This document shows, in pieces, positions 25,656 to 36,362 of a DNA stretch of 64,000 nucleotides. The stretch lies in NCBI GenBank assembly GCA_025558075.1, contig JAHLKF010000002.1, positions 248,001 to 312,000 on the forward strand. The letters run 5' to 3'. A program made the position numbers and the translations under genes. Position 1 is the stretch's first letter. Every line of letters begins with the position of its first letter. The notes under the pieces were generated by a model that was given only the letters and a program-made list of their open reading frames with translations, was not told the origin of the DNA and did not search any database. Origin of the DNA: Gaertneriomyces semiglobifer. Its lineage: Eukaryota; Chytridiomycota; Chytridiomycetes; Spizellomycetales; Spizellomycetaceae.

Positions 25656-25826
25656 AGTTTATATATCTTTCCACTGGACAATAGTAAGCATTAGACCTGT
25701 GGTAATGTAACCGTCAAAACCTTGCACGCGAACACTTCACATTCTTTTTTCGCAGATTTCAACATTTCAAACCGAAAGCCAGCAAACCAACTACGACTGG
25801 AAAAGTTACAGGAAGTGGTATCAACA
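25656..25826. promoter_or_regulatory. Bidirectional promoter, NSRP1 and GPN1
   Basis: 171 bp lie between the start codons of two divergently transcribed genes, so they must share a promoter region. An AT-rich TATATAT-like stretch lies next to the NSRP1 start. Co-regulation is inference. Confidence 0.5.
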
Positions 25827-27181
25827 ATGAGCACGGCAGAGCAGACAGAGTCAGAGAGCGCAGGCAATGGGTCGGTCAAGAACCCAACGACGATCATATG
25901 CATAGGAATGGCAGGGTCAGGAAAGACAACTTTCATGCAGGTCCGTTCAGTTCGAATCCAGCATCTTGGCGAACATACAGTGGTACTGACCCTATCTCTC
26001 TACAGAGGCTTAATTCACATCTGCATACAGTGAAGAAACCCGGATATGTAATCAATTTGGACCCCGCCGTCAGCCAACTCCCGTTCGGCGCGAACATCGA
26101 CATTAGAGACACAGTGAACTACAAGGAGGTCATGAAACAGTAAGTTCGCAAACGACTATATGCTTATAGGAAGGATTCAGATTGTTATTTGGCAGGTACA
26201 ATCTCGGTCCCAATGGTGGGATTCTGACAGCGCTGAATTTATTCACGACAAAGTTTGATCAAGTACTCGGACTCATTGAAAAGCGAGCACCAACACTGGA
26301 GTATGTTTTACATCTTTGTTGGATTTATTCCAACATTGGCTAACGTTATCTGCGAACAGCTATATCCTTCTTGACACGCCGGGTCAGATTGAAATCTTCA
26401 CCTGGTCTGCATCGGGCGCCATCATCACAGACACACTTGCTGCAACACATCCGACCGTGGTCGCATACATCATCGACACACCGCGATCGACTTCGCCAGC
26501 AACCTTCATGTCGAATATGCTTTACGCATGTTCTATCCTCTACAAAACAAAACTTCCATTTATTATTGTCTTCAATAAAACCGACGTCGTAAGCCATGAC
26601 TTTGCCGTACAGTGGATGACAGATTTCGAGGCATTTCAAGCGGCGTTGGAGGAGGACACCAGTTACATGGCTGGGCTGGTGAATTCGATGTGCTTGGTTT
26701 TGGAAGAGTTTTACAAGGGAATTCGGGTCGCCGGAGTTAGTGCAGTTACAGGAGCGGGTATGGAGGAGTTTTTCAATGCTGTGGATGATGCCAGACACGA
26801 ATATGAAACGTATGTTATTACCACCTCAAACTGTTTAGCTACGCTGCTCACTCACTTGTTGACCGCAGAGAGTACAAACCCGAGATCGAGAGAATGCTAC
26901 GGGAACGACTACAAAGAGAAGATCAGAAGCGAAAGGAGGGCTTAACAAAGTTGATGAACGACATGAAGTTAGACAAAGGAAAGGAAGTTGATCTTGGACC
27001 AAAGTTTCCGGATATTGATGCGGAAGAACTTGATGTGGACGACGAAGATCTTCCGGAAATGGGTAGGTTGCAGCATGCGTCGCATATATTCTGACTATTG
27101 GGCTCATATTACTTTGACATCTCAGACCCGCAGGACCGGATGGAGGATGCATCGTTCAAGCGTCTGGTGGGCCAACGATGA
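25827..27181 (+). CDS. GPN1: GPN-loop GTPase 1 (Npa3/XAB1)
   Basis: GPN1 is an essential GTPase that assembles and imports RNA polymerase II. Six exons: 25827-25940, 26006-26139, 26196-26300, 26360-26809, 26869-27062 and 27126-27181 (350 aa). Motifs: P-loop [30 protein letters not shown] switch region (here [17 protein letters not shown]), the GPN loop [25 protein letters not shown] (G3), FNKTDVV (G4) and the C-terminal coiled-coil and acidic segment ending [13 protein letters not shown]. All introns are 56-65 nt and phases agree. I used the ATG at 25827; the frame is open upstream to 25722, but [11 protein letters not shown] is a better family start. It is head-to-head with NSRP1. Confidence 0.95.
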
Positions 27182-27428
27182 TCATAAACGTTACAGAATC
27201 TTGCTTCCTTCGCTCGCGACAATATCGCGCGGTACACAATGTTTATTCACAAATACAAGTAAAAGCATTGGAACAAGTATTGATCATCAACTATCCGAAC
27301 TGAGCAAGAAACCTGTATAATCGTAATAATATTTTCTATCGCTATTTACATGGTGCAACAAGGCTTGATCACTGCTTGGATCATCGAATCTCCAACTTGA
27401 GAAGGTGAAACGATACGCTGCACGTACT

Positions 27429-28669
27429 TTATGGTACCGGCAAGTCACTGATGGTTTTCGGCATCACCAAACCCTTTCCTAACTCATCTCGCGTATCGTA
27501 TAATAGCTTGTATGCATTCTTTAAGGTGGCATCTGTGCAACCTGCCACAGCCGCAATTTCCTTTGCAGACTTCTTTTTCCCATCCGCTGCAAGGCACGAT
27601 ACGAAGTACAAACAGCCTGCGACAATGGAAATAGGAGATTTGCCTGCCAGGGTGCCGAGGTCTTGAGACTTGTGCAGTACCTAGTCAAATATCAATTTGA
27701 GTAAGATATCCACTAGTCGGGATGTGGCTCTATGAGACTTACATGACGAGCGCCTTTTATCACATCATTATCCATCTGCAAAGCGTTGGCAAACCGAATA
27801 ACGAACGCATCCATGGAAATTTCGTTCGCAGCAGTTTCACCGGGTTTATTTGGACTCTTCACAATTGGTAACAGTTGCTTGTAAAGCCGCCCAATGTCTT
27901 TCTTAGGAACCTTTGTCAATGCACAGATCTCTTTAAACGTTCGCGTGCTTTGATATTCTCTGCAGGCCAAATAAATACAGGCAGCCATCAAGTTCTGTGG
28001 CGGTTTGCCTTTTGCAACCTTTTCCTGATCCGCAATCTTAAACGCATGCTTTGCATGGTCGGACACCGTCTTTGGCAAACCAATACGATCGCACATGGTT
28101 TGAATCTCCTTGAACGCAGCTAATATCTCCTTTTCCGCCTTTTGACCCGTCGCCTTGCCGTGAGCGCGATTCAACTCTCTGGCCTTACCAGAACCGCCAT
28201 CTCGCTGGGAGATGATGGTCGAGTCGATGAAATTCATCCCGCTGAGTAACGGATCGCTTGCTGAACCAACACGAGACGGGTCATCACTGTTATCATCGGA
28301 ATTGGAGAACGTACGCCACTCGGAGCGAGTATCAATGATTCGGTTGCCAAGAACGAGTCCTGTTGTTTCACCATCAAGGATTCAATTCAATAGTCGCATA
28401 AGACGTACACACAGACCGATGCAAGTGGTATATAGGTAATAATGGGGAGAGGGGCGTGCAGAAAAAAACCTCAACCATTAGAACTGTATTACAGATCTGA
28501 TGAGAGGTTGTGCTCAAATCTTACCACAGTTTCCGCAAACAAGATCGCCTTGGGAGAATTCTTCGACTATATTCGGTACCGGATCCCGACAGTCTGTGCA
28601 GATCAATCTCAAGTTCAAGTCCTGCTGCGGAACCTGTGGCTCGATGGGCATGGCGGTCGTTGCTGTCAT
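27429..28669 (-). CDS. Transcription initiation factor IIB
   Basis: TFIIB bridges TBP, promoter DNA and RNA polymerase II. Exons 28669-28525, 28359-27743 and 27680-27429 encode 337 aa, the usual length. The N-terminal zinc ribbon (ICTDC and LVCGNCGLVLG) is split by a 165-nt intron, long for this window. The B-reader/linker RIIDTRSEWRTFSN follows, then two cyclin-like repeats: KEIQTMCDRIGLPKTV..NLMAACIYLACR and HKSQDLGTLAGKSPISIVAGCLYFVS. The start is uncertain: ATGs at 28669 and 28651 are in frame and the frame is open to 28783. It is encoded by SUA7 in yeast. Confidence 0.95.
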
Positions 28670-29131
28670 TCTTTCGTTTCCTTTGCCTTTTACGCACAGC
28701 AGGTGATTAAACAAATGCCAATCACACGGAGCTGACTTGCAACTGGAGTGGGTATCGCTGGCGTTGATGCTTGATGGACACACACAATATCAATATCCGT
28801 CCTTCAGCCTAAGTGTCCTTTCTTCCCAGACCTCGCTAGGATGTGAGTTGAATGACAGAAGGCGTTTTAAGCTCAACGGCGTGTGATTAATAAATAAATG
28901 GTCGGCCACGTGACCGCCGTGGGAAAGTTTCCACACTTTCAAAGTTTCAACTCAAAGAATAAAGAATGGTTTCCACGATGACCACGATAAACATAATTAC
29001 AGTTATGGACACTACTTATATACAGATGTACATAGATAATTAGGTAAAATATACGCCAGTTCAATGAGTCGCCAGGTTCCTACAACCGCTGCACGTCAGC
29101 GGAGGAATAGAAGGCAATAGAAACCTCAAGA
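28670..29131. other. TFIIB upstream region and 3' end of the next gene
   Basis: 462 bp containing the TFIIB promoter and the 3' UTR of the Vps62-like gene, which runs in the same direction. A palindromic CACGTG box lies inside (listed separately). No other gene is supported. Confidence 0.4.
28907..28914. promoter_or_regulatory. CACGTGAC E-box upstream of TFIIB
   Basis: CACGTGAC is the classical binding site of bHLH factors of the Cbf1/USF type. It lies about 240 bp upstream of the TFIIB start codon, a plausible promoter position. Seen in sequence; binding is inference. Confidence 0.4.
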
Positions 29132-30614
29132 TCAAGCAGGAAAGTCGAGATGGTACCAGCTCTTATGCTGCCGTGGTCCCTTTGGCGCAACCTCATGCGC
29201 GTGTACAAACTTGTTGAGCGCCCCAAGCTTCTGCGCCGTCTGTAATGAACGCAAGCAACCGTTAGTCAAGTAAAGGGGAACAGAGCAGCAGCACAGGTGG
29301 AACGCACCGTGGTCGCAGAGTAAAGCTGTTGCCTAGCAGTCACTCCCAATGGAAGTTCCAATAATTTGCTTTGATCCACTTCGTCACCCCAAAACCCAGA
29401 AAACAACGCCCAATCTTCTTCATTCCCGTGATTGGCGGCGCGGTACGTCCAATCGTACACATCCTCGTCCCACGTAGCCCAGGTAATAAACCGTTGGAAA
29501 CGCTCTCCTTTGGGCTCGCGGTACAAGAATAGGTTGGAGGTCAGATCAGCTACATCAGTGATTTGTATCCATTGAACGGCACCCAAAGTCAAGATAGGAG
29601 CAAGTTTGGACACAAATGCAAAGGTGTCGTCAATGTTTTTGTGCGTGCCTTCAGTACCGTAGTTAGCATGCGAATGGAGAGCAGCATAAACATGAGGGTG
29701 CGAGCCCGTAAACTGGACTCTAGAAGCCGGCAGCCATTCGGAACCCGAATGCTGAGAAAATGCAACGTTGGCTGGTGGTGGAATAGGATCCGATCCGCCA
29801 TGCCAAACAGCGTCCAGTTGAATCGTGATATGCTCCCAGTCTCCGTTGTGGTACGCCATGGGACACCAAACAAAGCTTTCGGATTGTTCACGCACAAAGG
29901 TTTTCAAGCCTGTCCATATGCCCATTCGAAACGCTTGACAGCCGTTCACCGGATAAAAGAACCAGTACTGGTAGAAGGATGAGTTTGTTGGCTGTATACA
30001 AATAAACAATAAAGTCGACATACCTGAAGATAAGTCTTCCCATGGAAACCTTCCTGAACCACTTGACCCACAATGCGCGCTCGCACGCTGCCATCCTCTC
30101 GCACCTCATTACCCTCCCACAAATCCTCTGGTATAGATAAGGTCCGGTTCCCGGCGCCTCCCACCGTGCTACGCTCAAACGCCTCCTTTGGATCCATTGG
30201 CCTCCACTTGTCTCGCGGATGCAAATGTACCAATGGCGCATAATGGCGCAAAATGGTCGCTCGGTCGGTATCGGTCAAATTGGACACGGTGGTTTTTCGG
30301 ATTAGCTCGGAAAATTCATGGTCGGAGAGAATGTCCTCATTGTCCGATCGCGATACGGTCATCATCCGCGGCGGCCTCGCTATGGCCAGCAAAATAGTCG
30401 CGCAAGCGACAAGTAGAAGGATCGTCACAAAGGCACATATTCTACAGGAACGTCGGAAAGTTTTGCCACTTTTCGTGGGCGAGGAAGACCACTGCGTTTT
30501 TGGCTCTTCTACTTGTGGGTTTGTGAAAGAGGGAATAGAACCGTATGTAGAGAAGTCGCCAAGGAGGGACATCTGCTCAGCAGCGGGCGGTGTCGACGCC
30601 GGTAGTCCCTTCAT
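29132..30614 (-). CDS. Membrane-anchored Vps62-family protein
   Basis: Exons 30614-30024, 29991-29308 and 29239-29132 give 460 aa. An N-terminal cytosolic segment of about 55 residues precedes one membrane helix (ICAFVTILLLVACATILLAIA), so it is probably a type II membrane protein with a lumenal or extracellular domain. That domain shows the Vps62/DUF946 pattern: HYAPLVHLHPRDKWRP, FYQYWFFYPVNG, AYHNGDWEHITIQL, VYAALHSHANYGTEG and a C-terminal TWDEDVYDW..WGDEV region. The biochemical role of this family is not known to me. The first intron (29992-30023, GTATGT..TACAG) is only 32 nt, half the usual length here, yet it is required to join the two frames. Candidate N-glycosylation sites (NLT, NRT) fit a lumenal location. 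Confidence 0.75.
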
Positions 30615-31347
30615 GGTGACTGCCTGACAGTCCAGGTGTGAGAATTATACTCCGCTAGGTCCAATCCAATCAAAAGGAGAGGCCCAAGTATGTCAATAGT
30701 TTGCACTATTTCGAAATGCCAACTGGTCGTATGCTTATACTGCTCTGACGGTAGCGCAGTAGCGGCTGAGGCACGAATCGATCTAAGGGGTAGCTTGGAA
30801 GAGTTTGCAGGAATGTATAGGTTGTATTAACTTGGATAACAGGAGGTTGGATGCAGCGACGAGGCTCCTGGGAATTTTTCTGGGAGAAGTCTGCTCATAA
30901 TATCCTCTCTCCGTGCGTGTTTCCCGTCAATAAGTACTACGTAAAGTCCAAAATAAAGTCTAACTTTTTCCTTGTCCAAAATCGAGGAAAAAGCCCGGTT
31001 TCTCAGCGCAGGTCGCGCGTGACTCGTTTGTGATTATTCTGCGAGTGGGTGGATGCTGCTCAGGCGACCATTGGCCTATACAAATTCAATGTTCAATTCA
31101 ATTCAGCTCACGCCACCACCACCACCCACTGCGACAACAACAAAGCGGTGAATCAACAGTAAGTAAGGTATCATACCGCAACGGTATCCTACTGCGGTTA
31201 AGTCTACGCAACTGCTTGCAACGGGCCGTCGCCGTGGCGTCAACGCGCAAGTGGCACAGCTTATCGAATGCATGACTGTGCCGACCATCCGCTGACACAC
31301 ACATAGGAATGATGACATAAGCCCCGCTCTGACCCCGCGTCGACGTC
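30615..31347. other. Intergenic region
   Basis: About 730 bp upstream of the Vps62-like gene without a supported gene. A CACCACCACCACC run lies near 31112-31126. It should contain the Vps62-like promoter. Confidence 0.35.
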
Positions 31348-31580
31348 ATGGACGAACCCCGCCGCGTCAATGTCAAGCTGCAGGAGGTATGCCATTCTCC
31401 GGTGAATTCAGTTCAATGGACATGACGGAGACAGCCTCAATCAACTGTGCGTACAATTGTGGCGAAGGACCTTGTTGATTTGACCCTCGTCCCCGTCATC
31501 ATCCATTGATACTCAGTCACCCTCAGCAACAACTTTCTTCAAAGCGCAGAATGGGCATCGCCTATGACGATGATTCGTGA
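31348..31580 (+). CDS. Possible small spliced protein, unknown
   Basis: An ATG opens 13 codons (MDEPRRVNVKLQE) ending at a GTATGC donor at 31387. A pyrimidine-rich acceptor at 31526 continues in phase 0 with QQLSSKRRMGIAYDDDS and a stop at 31578-31580, for 30 aa. A further donor (GTGAAA at 31576) could extend it by a few residues. The composition is protein-like (basic then acidic), but so small a model could arise by chance. I do not recognise it. It lies 200 bp upstream of the BAP31-like gene and might be part of its 5' leader. Confidence 0.25.
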
Positions 31581-31781
31581 AAATGATGTGAACCTGTGTG
31601 GCTGGCATGGCTACTTGCGCTGTCTGTCCTCGCAGAGATAAATAGGACAGGGTCCTCACAGTCTCCCCCTCTGTCCAATCAAGCCATCGACCGTAGTGAT
31701 TCGTACCCCTCTCGCGAGCAAACCTTTTCTTCAACCGTCCTAGTACATTTTCGTTACTTACACATATACCGCATCATAACC

Positions 31782-32903
31782 ATGGACTCTGTCAATGCGG
31801 CAGCTCAGAATTTTGCGGGCGCCACATCTGCTGTTCACGCCTCCACACCAACGGCTGGAGGAGGCACGCCTCTGATGGCCCTAGCATCTTACCTCCTCTA
31901 CGCTGAATGTGCGCTGATCCTCCTGCTGAGTGTACCGGTTTACGTACCGTACCGCAGACAATTGCTGGAATGGATTCATTACTCTCCAAGGTATGTAACA
32001 TCATTCGGACCACACAACATTCTCCATCAACGCAGTTTATTAACAAACGTTTGCTGGTACAGACTTTGGACGCTCCGTGTTGTCATCTTCTCCATAAACG
32101 CGTTCGTCCTTGTCCTATTAGGCGACACCTACTTGCGTCTCAACCGTCTCACCACCCAAATTGAAAACCTTCAAGCCGCTCAAACCTTCCAGACCATGCC
32201 CGGCGTTGGTCTCGCAAGAAGCGCCGGTGCCGCCATTGCCCAACAAGCCGCGACTGCTACATCTCACGTTGATTCCAGCGGCAGCATTGCTAACTTGAAC
32301 GATCTGTTCTCTGCCCGCTTCCGTGGTCAACGCGACTTTTACATCTTGGCATTCACTCTTTTCTGCTCCACAGTCTTGTTCCAACTCCATCTTATCTTGA
32401 TCAAAATGGACAAATTCAGACAACAACGCAATGAACTTCGTCGTCAGTACGGCGTTCGCTCCTCCTCCCCACAACGTGCCGCACAGAAGCAAGCAACTGT
32501 CACCGACCAGGCTGCCGGCATGGCATCCAATGCTGCAAACACTGTTAACAACAAGGCCGCATCCATGGTCAACCAAGCCTCGGACATCACTACTGCCGCC
32601 AGCACGACAGCCTCTAATGTAGCAAGCACCGTTACGGAAAACGCAAAGCAAGCTGCTAACATTGCTACCGCGAAAACATCCGAGTATGCTGGCACTATCA
32701 CCAGAGGCATGAAGGATGCGAGCCAAAGGATGGCCGACCAGATGCACAACTTCCTTGGAAAGCCCACGGGTGTTGCAGCTGCGCCAGGGCATGGGGTCGT
32801 CATAAAACAGGAAGATGCGGCTGTTGGTGTTGCACCCGCTGAATCTGGGACTGGAGTGACGCAGATCCAACAACGCCAGGTGTACGTATCACCAGTAGAA
32901 TAA
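31782..32903 (+). CDS. BAP31/Yet-like ER membrane protein with repetitive tail
   Basis: Exons 31782-31990 and 32063-32903 encode 349 aa. Three membrane helices match the BAP31 family: LLYAECALILLLSVPVYVP, VVIFSINAFVLVLLGDTYL and RDFYILAFTLFCSTVLFQLHLIL, with the family's FRxQRxxYI motif before the third. BAP31 proteins act as ER cargo receptors and quality-control factors. In place of the usual coiled-coil tail and KKXX signal there is an Ala/Thr-rich stretch (residues about 235-310) of roughly 11-residue periodicity, such as MASNAANTVNNKAASMVNQAS, reminiscent of perilipin or LEA amphipathic helices. The protein ends SPVE, with no retrieval signal. The 72-nt intron has no stop, so it looks coding; removing it brings SPR next to LWTLRVVIF, as in BAP31. 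Confidence 0.8.
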   Translation: MDSVNAAAQNFAGATSAVHASTPTAGGGTPLMALASYLLYAECALILLLSVPVYVPYRRQLLEWIHYSPRYVTSFGPHNILHQRSLLTNVCWYRLWTLRVVIFSINAFVLVLLGDTYLRLNRLTTQIENLQAAQTFQTMPGVGLARSAGAAIAQQAATATSHVDSSGSIANLNDLFSARFRGQRDFYILAFTLFCSTVLFQLHLILIKMDKFRQQRNELRRQYGVRSSSPQRAAQKQATVTDQAAGMASNAANTVNNKAASMVNQASDITTAASTTASNVASTVTENAKQAANIATAKTSEYAGTITRGMKDASQRMADQMHNFLGKPTGVAAAPGHGVVIKQEDAAVGVAPAESGTGVTQIQQRQVYVSPVE

Positions 32904-33042
32904 AGCTCGTGAGACTTGCACCTTTGGAAAAAACGTTTCGCTAGTGTGGCGGAGTCTATCTATCTTTTTTTGGGGGGATGTGTTCCTACTGTATGATACA
33001 CGTTGAATGAATGATGTTAACCTTTGAAAGTAAATCCTTGTT

Positions 33043-34163
33043 TTACATGCGCCGAGAGACGTTAGAGTGGGTGGTGTCCCTCGATCTTCGCGGTAGAGGT
33101 TCGGTCGCCCCATGTCCCACTCCAGCAGCCGCTCCTAACTCTACCATCCTTTCCAGTTGATGCGTAGCGTACTGACTCTGCACGGAGCGCACTTCTGGTT
33201 CGAGACCCGCAGCTCCGGTCACGGGATCAACGACCATATTAAACGTTCCTTCCACCGGCGGCAAGCAGATATCGTCTACCGGGACAAGGTCGTCATGCGA
33301 TACCGCTGGCTTGGATCCTTGCCGCTGAAATAGTGGCTGTGGAGATATCCAATACTGTGGGTACTTTCTGCCGAGAGCATTGTTGACTACGATCGCAACA
33401 GAGAGGAGCATCACGGAACCGAGCGCGACGGGTGTAATAACATAGAGGTAGCCCAAATCCCAAACGACGTCGGGACCCAAGATGGCTGCAAAGGCGGTCG
33501 CTCCTCCTGGTGGGTGGGTCGTACGAGTGAGCTGCATACGGCGGTGTCAGTGCACAGTACAGCATATACGACAATCTATGGCGCTGTTACCTGCATCACG
33601 GCGACGGACAATGCCACAGCCAGCGCACAACCGAACCATCGCCAATTTGCGAGCTCCGTATCGGTTGCATCAGCCAAACGGACAATGATTTTCTGAACAG
33701 TGACTCCAACCAAAGCGCTGATCACTTGTCCGCCTAACACACATCTAATGCATCGGTCAAATTATCCATTCAGTCTACCATGCGAACAAAAGGGCCTGAG
33801 GTACACGTCACTATACCTTGGCTGCGCTAACGGAGACTCGATCGTATTATATAAAAGCACCGCAGAAGCACCAAAGGATGCCACAACCGTAGGTATGTTA
33901 TGTTCGGTAAACTTTGGGCCATGGTAATGGACCGCAGCAACGCTTCCTGTCAAAGTCACAATGTTCAATACATCTTCGAGGTTACAGCTGGCGCTTGTTG
34001 AAAAAAGCTAACACCACACACCGATCCCAATGAATGCTGCCAGTGTAGATGCAAAGACAGTCCAAAATGTTGGGACTGCCGGCAAAACTCCTCTGCTGGG
34101 TCTAGCGAGCACCCCGTCCTTGTAAAAGGCCCAAGCTCGTCGTATTTTTTCCTTGTGTGCCAT
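33043..34163 (-). CDS. HPP-family integral membrane protein
   Basis: Exons 34163-34022, 33946-33817, 33744-33591 and 33531-33043 give 304 aa. The family motif TRTTHPPGGATAFAAILG is intact, as are FGASAVLLYNTIESPLAQPR and LGGQVISALVGV, and there are four hydrophobic segments. Plant and cyanobacterial HPP proteins have been linked to nitrite transport, but function across the family is unsettled. The C-terminal 120 residues are polar and probably cytosolic. All three introns (59-75 nt) keep phase. It converges with the BAP31-like gene (139 bp apart) and diverges from the bZIP gene. Confidence 0.9.
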
Positions 34164-34652
34164 TCTTAAATATATACACTATCCTAAACCTGTCGATATC
34201 GAGTAAATCTACCATGCACCCTTCGACAGCAACCAACGCAGCGTAAACATGTTTATTTCCGCTTTGCGTTTTTGTTGAAAAGTCATTTCCAAATGGAATG
34301 TTTCCCCAAAAAAACTTTCGGAAGCCTCGGCTGCACGCGACATCACACTTCCCCTTGTCCGGGGGCACACTTGCGCGTAAGGCGCACTTTGTTATTACTC
34401 CATCGCTTGCTTTGTTCACACACATACACACGACGACGGCAGGGACTCGGCTCTTTTAAAGGATTGATCTATTGGTTGCAGGCCAGAAGCGCTCTGGTGC
34501 CCGTGTGTGTTGGTCGTGCGCGAATCGCTTTGTTGTGCAGCTTGCTCCATATCCCGTTTGTTCCCACCGGTGTTGGTGAGCAAGCGGGTGCTTTCCAGGG
34601 AACATCCCTCGTTATTACCTCCTTTGGAAAGGACCCTGCGAGAAAGAAAAAA
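34164..34652. promoter_or_regulatory. Divergent promoter and bZIP 5' leader with upstream ATGs
   Basis: 489 bp between the HPP and bZIP start codons. An ATG at 34298 opens an out-of-frame reading frame of 53 codons (stop at 34457-34459). Another at 34293 is in frame with the bZIP protein and open throughout, so it could give a 120-residue longer protein. If transcription starts upstream of 34290, these would affect translation, as upstream ORFs do in GCN4/CPC1-type genes; that is inference. Confidence 0.4.
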
Positions 34653-36086
34653 ATGGAAACAACTGAAAGACAAGCCTCAATCAATGGCTTTCTGGCCTCA
34701 TTACCCATCCTTGACGGCCAAGGTAGTAGCCTTGGAGCGCCAAGCCGGCCGGATCCTTCCGCTCTTCTGGTCGACAATGAATTGGAGATGTTCTCTGACA
34801 TGGGCGGGGCTTTTTGGACAAGTGGAGAGACTCATGGACCTTTTTTGCACGCGCAAGGGCCATCTTCAAACCTTCCAGCGGCATCGATGACTGGCCAAAC
34901 TCCGTTGGTTGCACCGAATGGAGATGCGCCTCGCCAGAACAACTTGATGAACACGGATAATACCTTTCGAGAACCTGAAACGGTTCCAAGCCGTCGTGCA
35001 TCATCCGCGGCAGATTCAATAAGCACAGGCGATCCTCATGACAAACGGCATGATCGTTCGCTGCAGAAGAAGAAAAGGAATACTGAAGCCGGTAGGACAC
35101 TCTCTGCGTTTGATACTTCATTTAGGTGTTGGCATTATTGCTGACCTTGTCTTCTGCGACAACCGCTGCTTCCGACAGCCAGACGGTCACGAATGCGTCG
35201 CGTAGCGCATACCGCGTCCTTGGAACGCCAGTTGGAACGGCTACGTGAGGAAAACCATACCTTGATTTCACGCGTTGCTGCATTAGAGCAGGCTCGCCTA
35301 CGTGCAGAACAAGCGTGCGCGACAGCAGAGGAAGCACGGTCAAAAGCTGAACAGGCTCGCGCTCACGATCAATGGACCATCCGTCGAATGTTCAACTCGG
35401 TACAAGAAGCGAAGAGATATTTGGATGGTAGTAGACGGATGGCGTGGACATCGGGAGAAGCAGTGCCGGACTTATTCGAAACTAGAATGGGCGGCTCCAC
35501 TGGTTTGAACGCCGTTGATATGTCTGTCCTGGACTCCCTGGCGGCCTCCACTTCGAGTAATTCGGCGCCACCGCAAGCCACTAACCTTTACATCTCTGAC
35601 TCACAACCTCCGATTACATCCCTGGACTCTGGTATCAATTCGGCAACCGTCTCCTCCCAACCTTCGTGCACTGCACCTGCTGGCCAGGTAATGCAACCAG
35701 GCGGCATGTCATCTTTTCATCCAATGTCATTCGCATCCGGTATTCCATCTGGACAAGGTGGACCGACCGGCGGGAATTACGCCTCAGCTGATACCCCTTT
35801 TGTATCGCCGCCAAGTCAAGCCTGGCCCGGATATCCGTCAACGTCTGTTCACGATACCTTTACCGCTACCCCAAACCCCGCAGGCAGCAATCTACCGCCA
35901 CCCACTCCGCCCTACGATCCTTTGTCAAACCTTGCAGTGTCTTCGTTGACAGCTTCGTGGCTGTCTCCGTCCCTGCGAATACCGGCAACAGCGACAGAAA
36001 CAAATTATACTGCCAACAATGTATACCCGGACTTTACCTCGTCCATGATTGGACTGGGCAACGATTATGGCATGGGGTTTGGCTGA
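34653..36086 (+). CDS. GCN4/CPC1-like bZIP transcription factor
   Basis: Exons 34653-35091 and 35179-36086 encode 448 aa. The basic region KKKRNTEAARRSRMRR matches the canonical NxxAAxxSR consensus and is nearly identical to that of yeast Gcn4. It is interrupted by an 87-nt intron between NTEA and ARRSR. The zipper (LERQLERLREENHTLISRVAALE) follows directly, then a 70-residue charged helix and a long Pro/Ser/Thr/Gly-rich C-terminal region. The N-terminal 130 residues are acidic and hydrophobic in patches, suggesting an activation domain. In Gcn4 the bZIP is at the C-terminus; here it is central, so this is a relative rather than a clear orthologue. Target DNA is probably TGA(C/G)TCA-like (inference). 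Confidence 0.88.
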
Positions 36087-36362
36087 TGGGAGCCGGTTCT
36101 CCTTGCAATGCGTTTCTTCCATGTACTTTTCTCCTATATTTTTGGTTATTTTGTATCTTTGTGTGCGGGAGAAACACGCCAAGTCCATTCCTGCAAACGT
36201 TATGCGTCTACTGCGAGCGGACTTCAATATCATAACTGAAAATGCAAACGGTTCCATGTTTGATGAGGTAAATATTATTGACAAGCAAATAGGTTCACAG
36301 CATTCACATATACATAGACACGATGGGGTGCTCGCCCTTAGTAGCTGGCACACAGGGGCATC

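Noticed and set aside
32118..32873. 251-codon minus-strand frame
   Set aside because: Shadow of the BAP31-like coding exon; no family features, and low-complexity Ala/Thr codons explain its length.
33195..33212. GGTTCGAGACC-like sequence resembling a tRNA T-loop
   Set aside because: It lies inside the HPP coding exon and no cloverleaf surrounds it.
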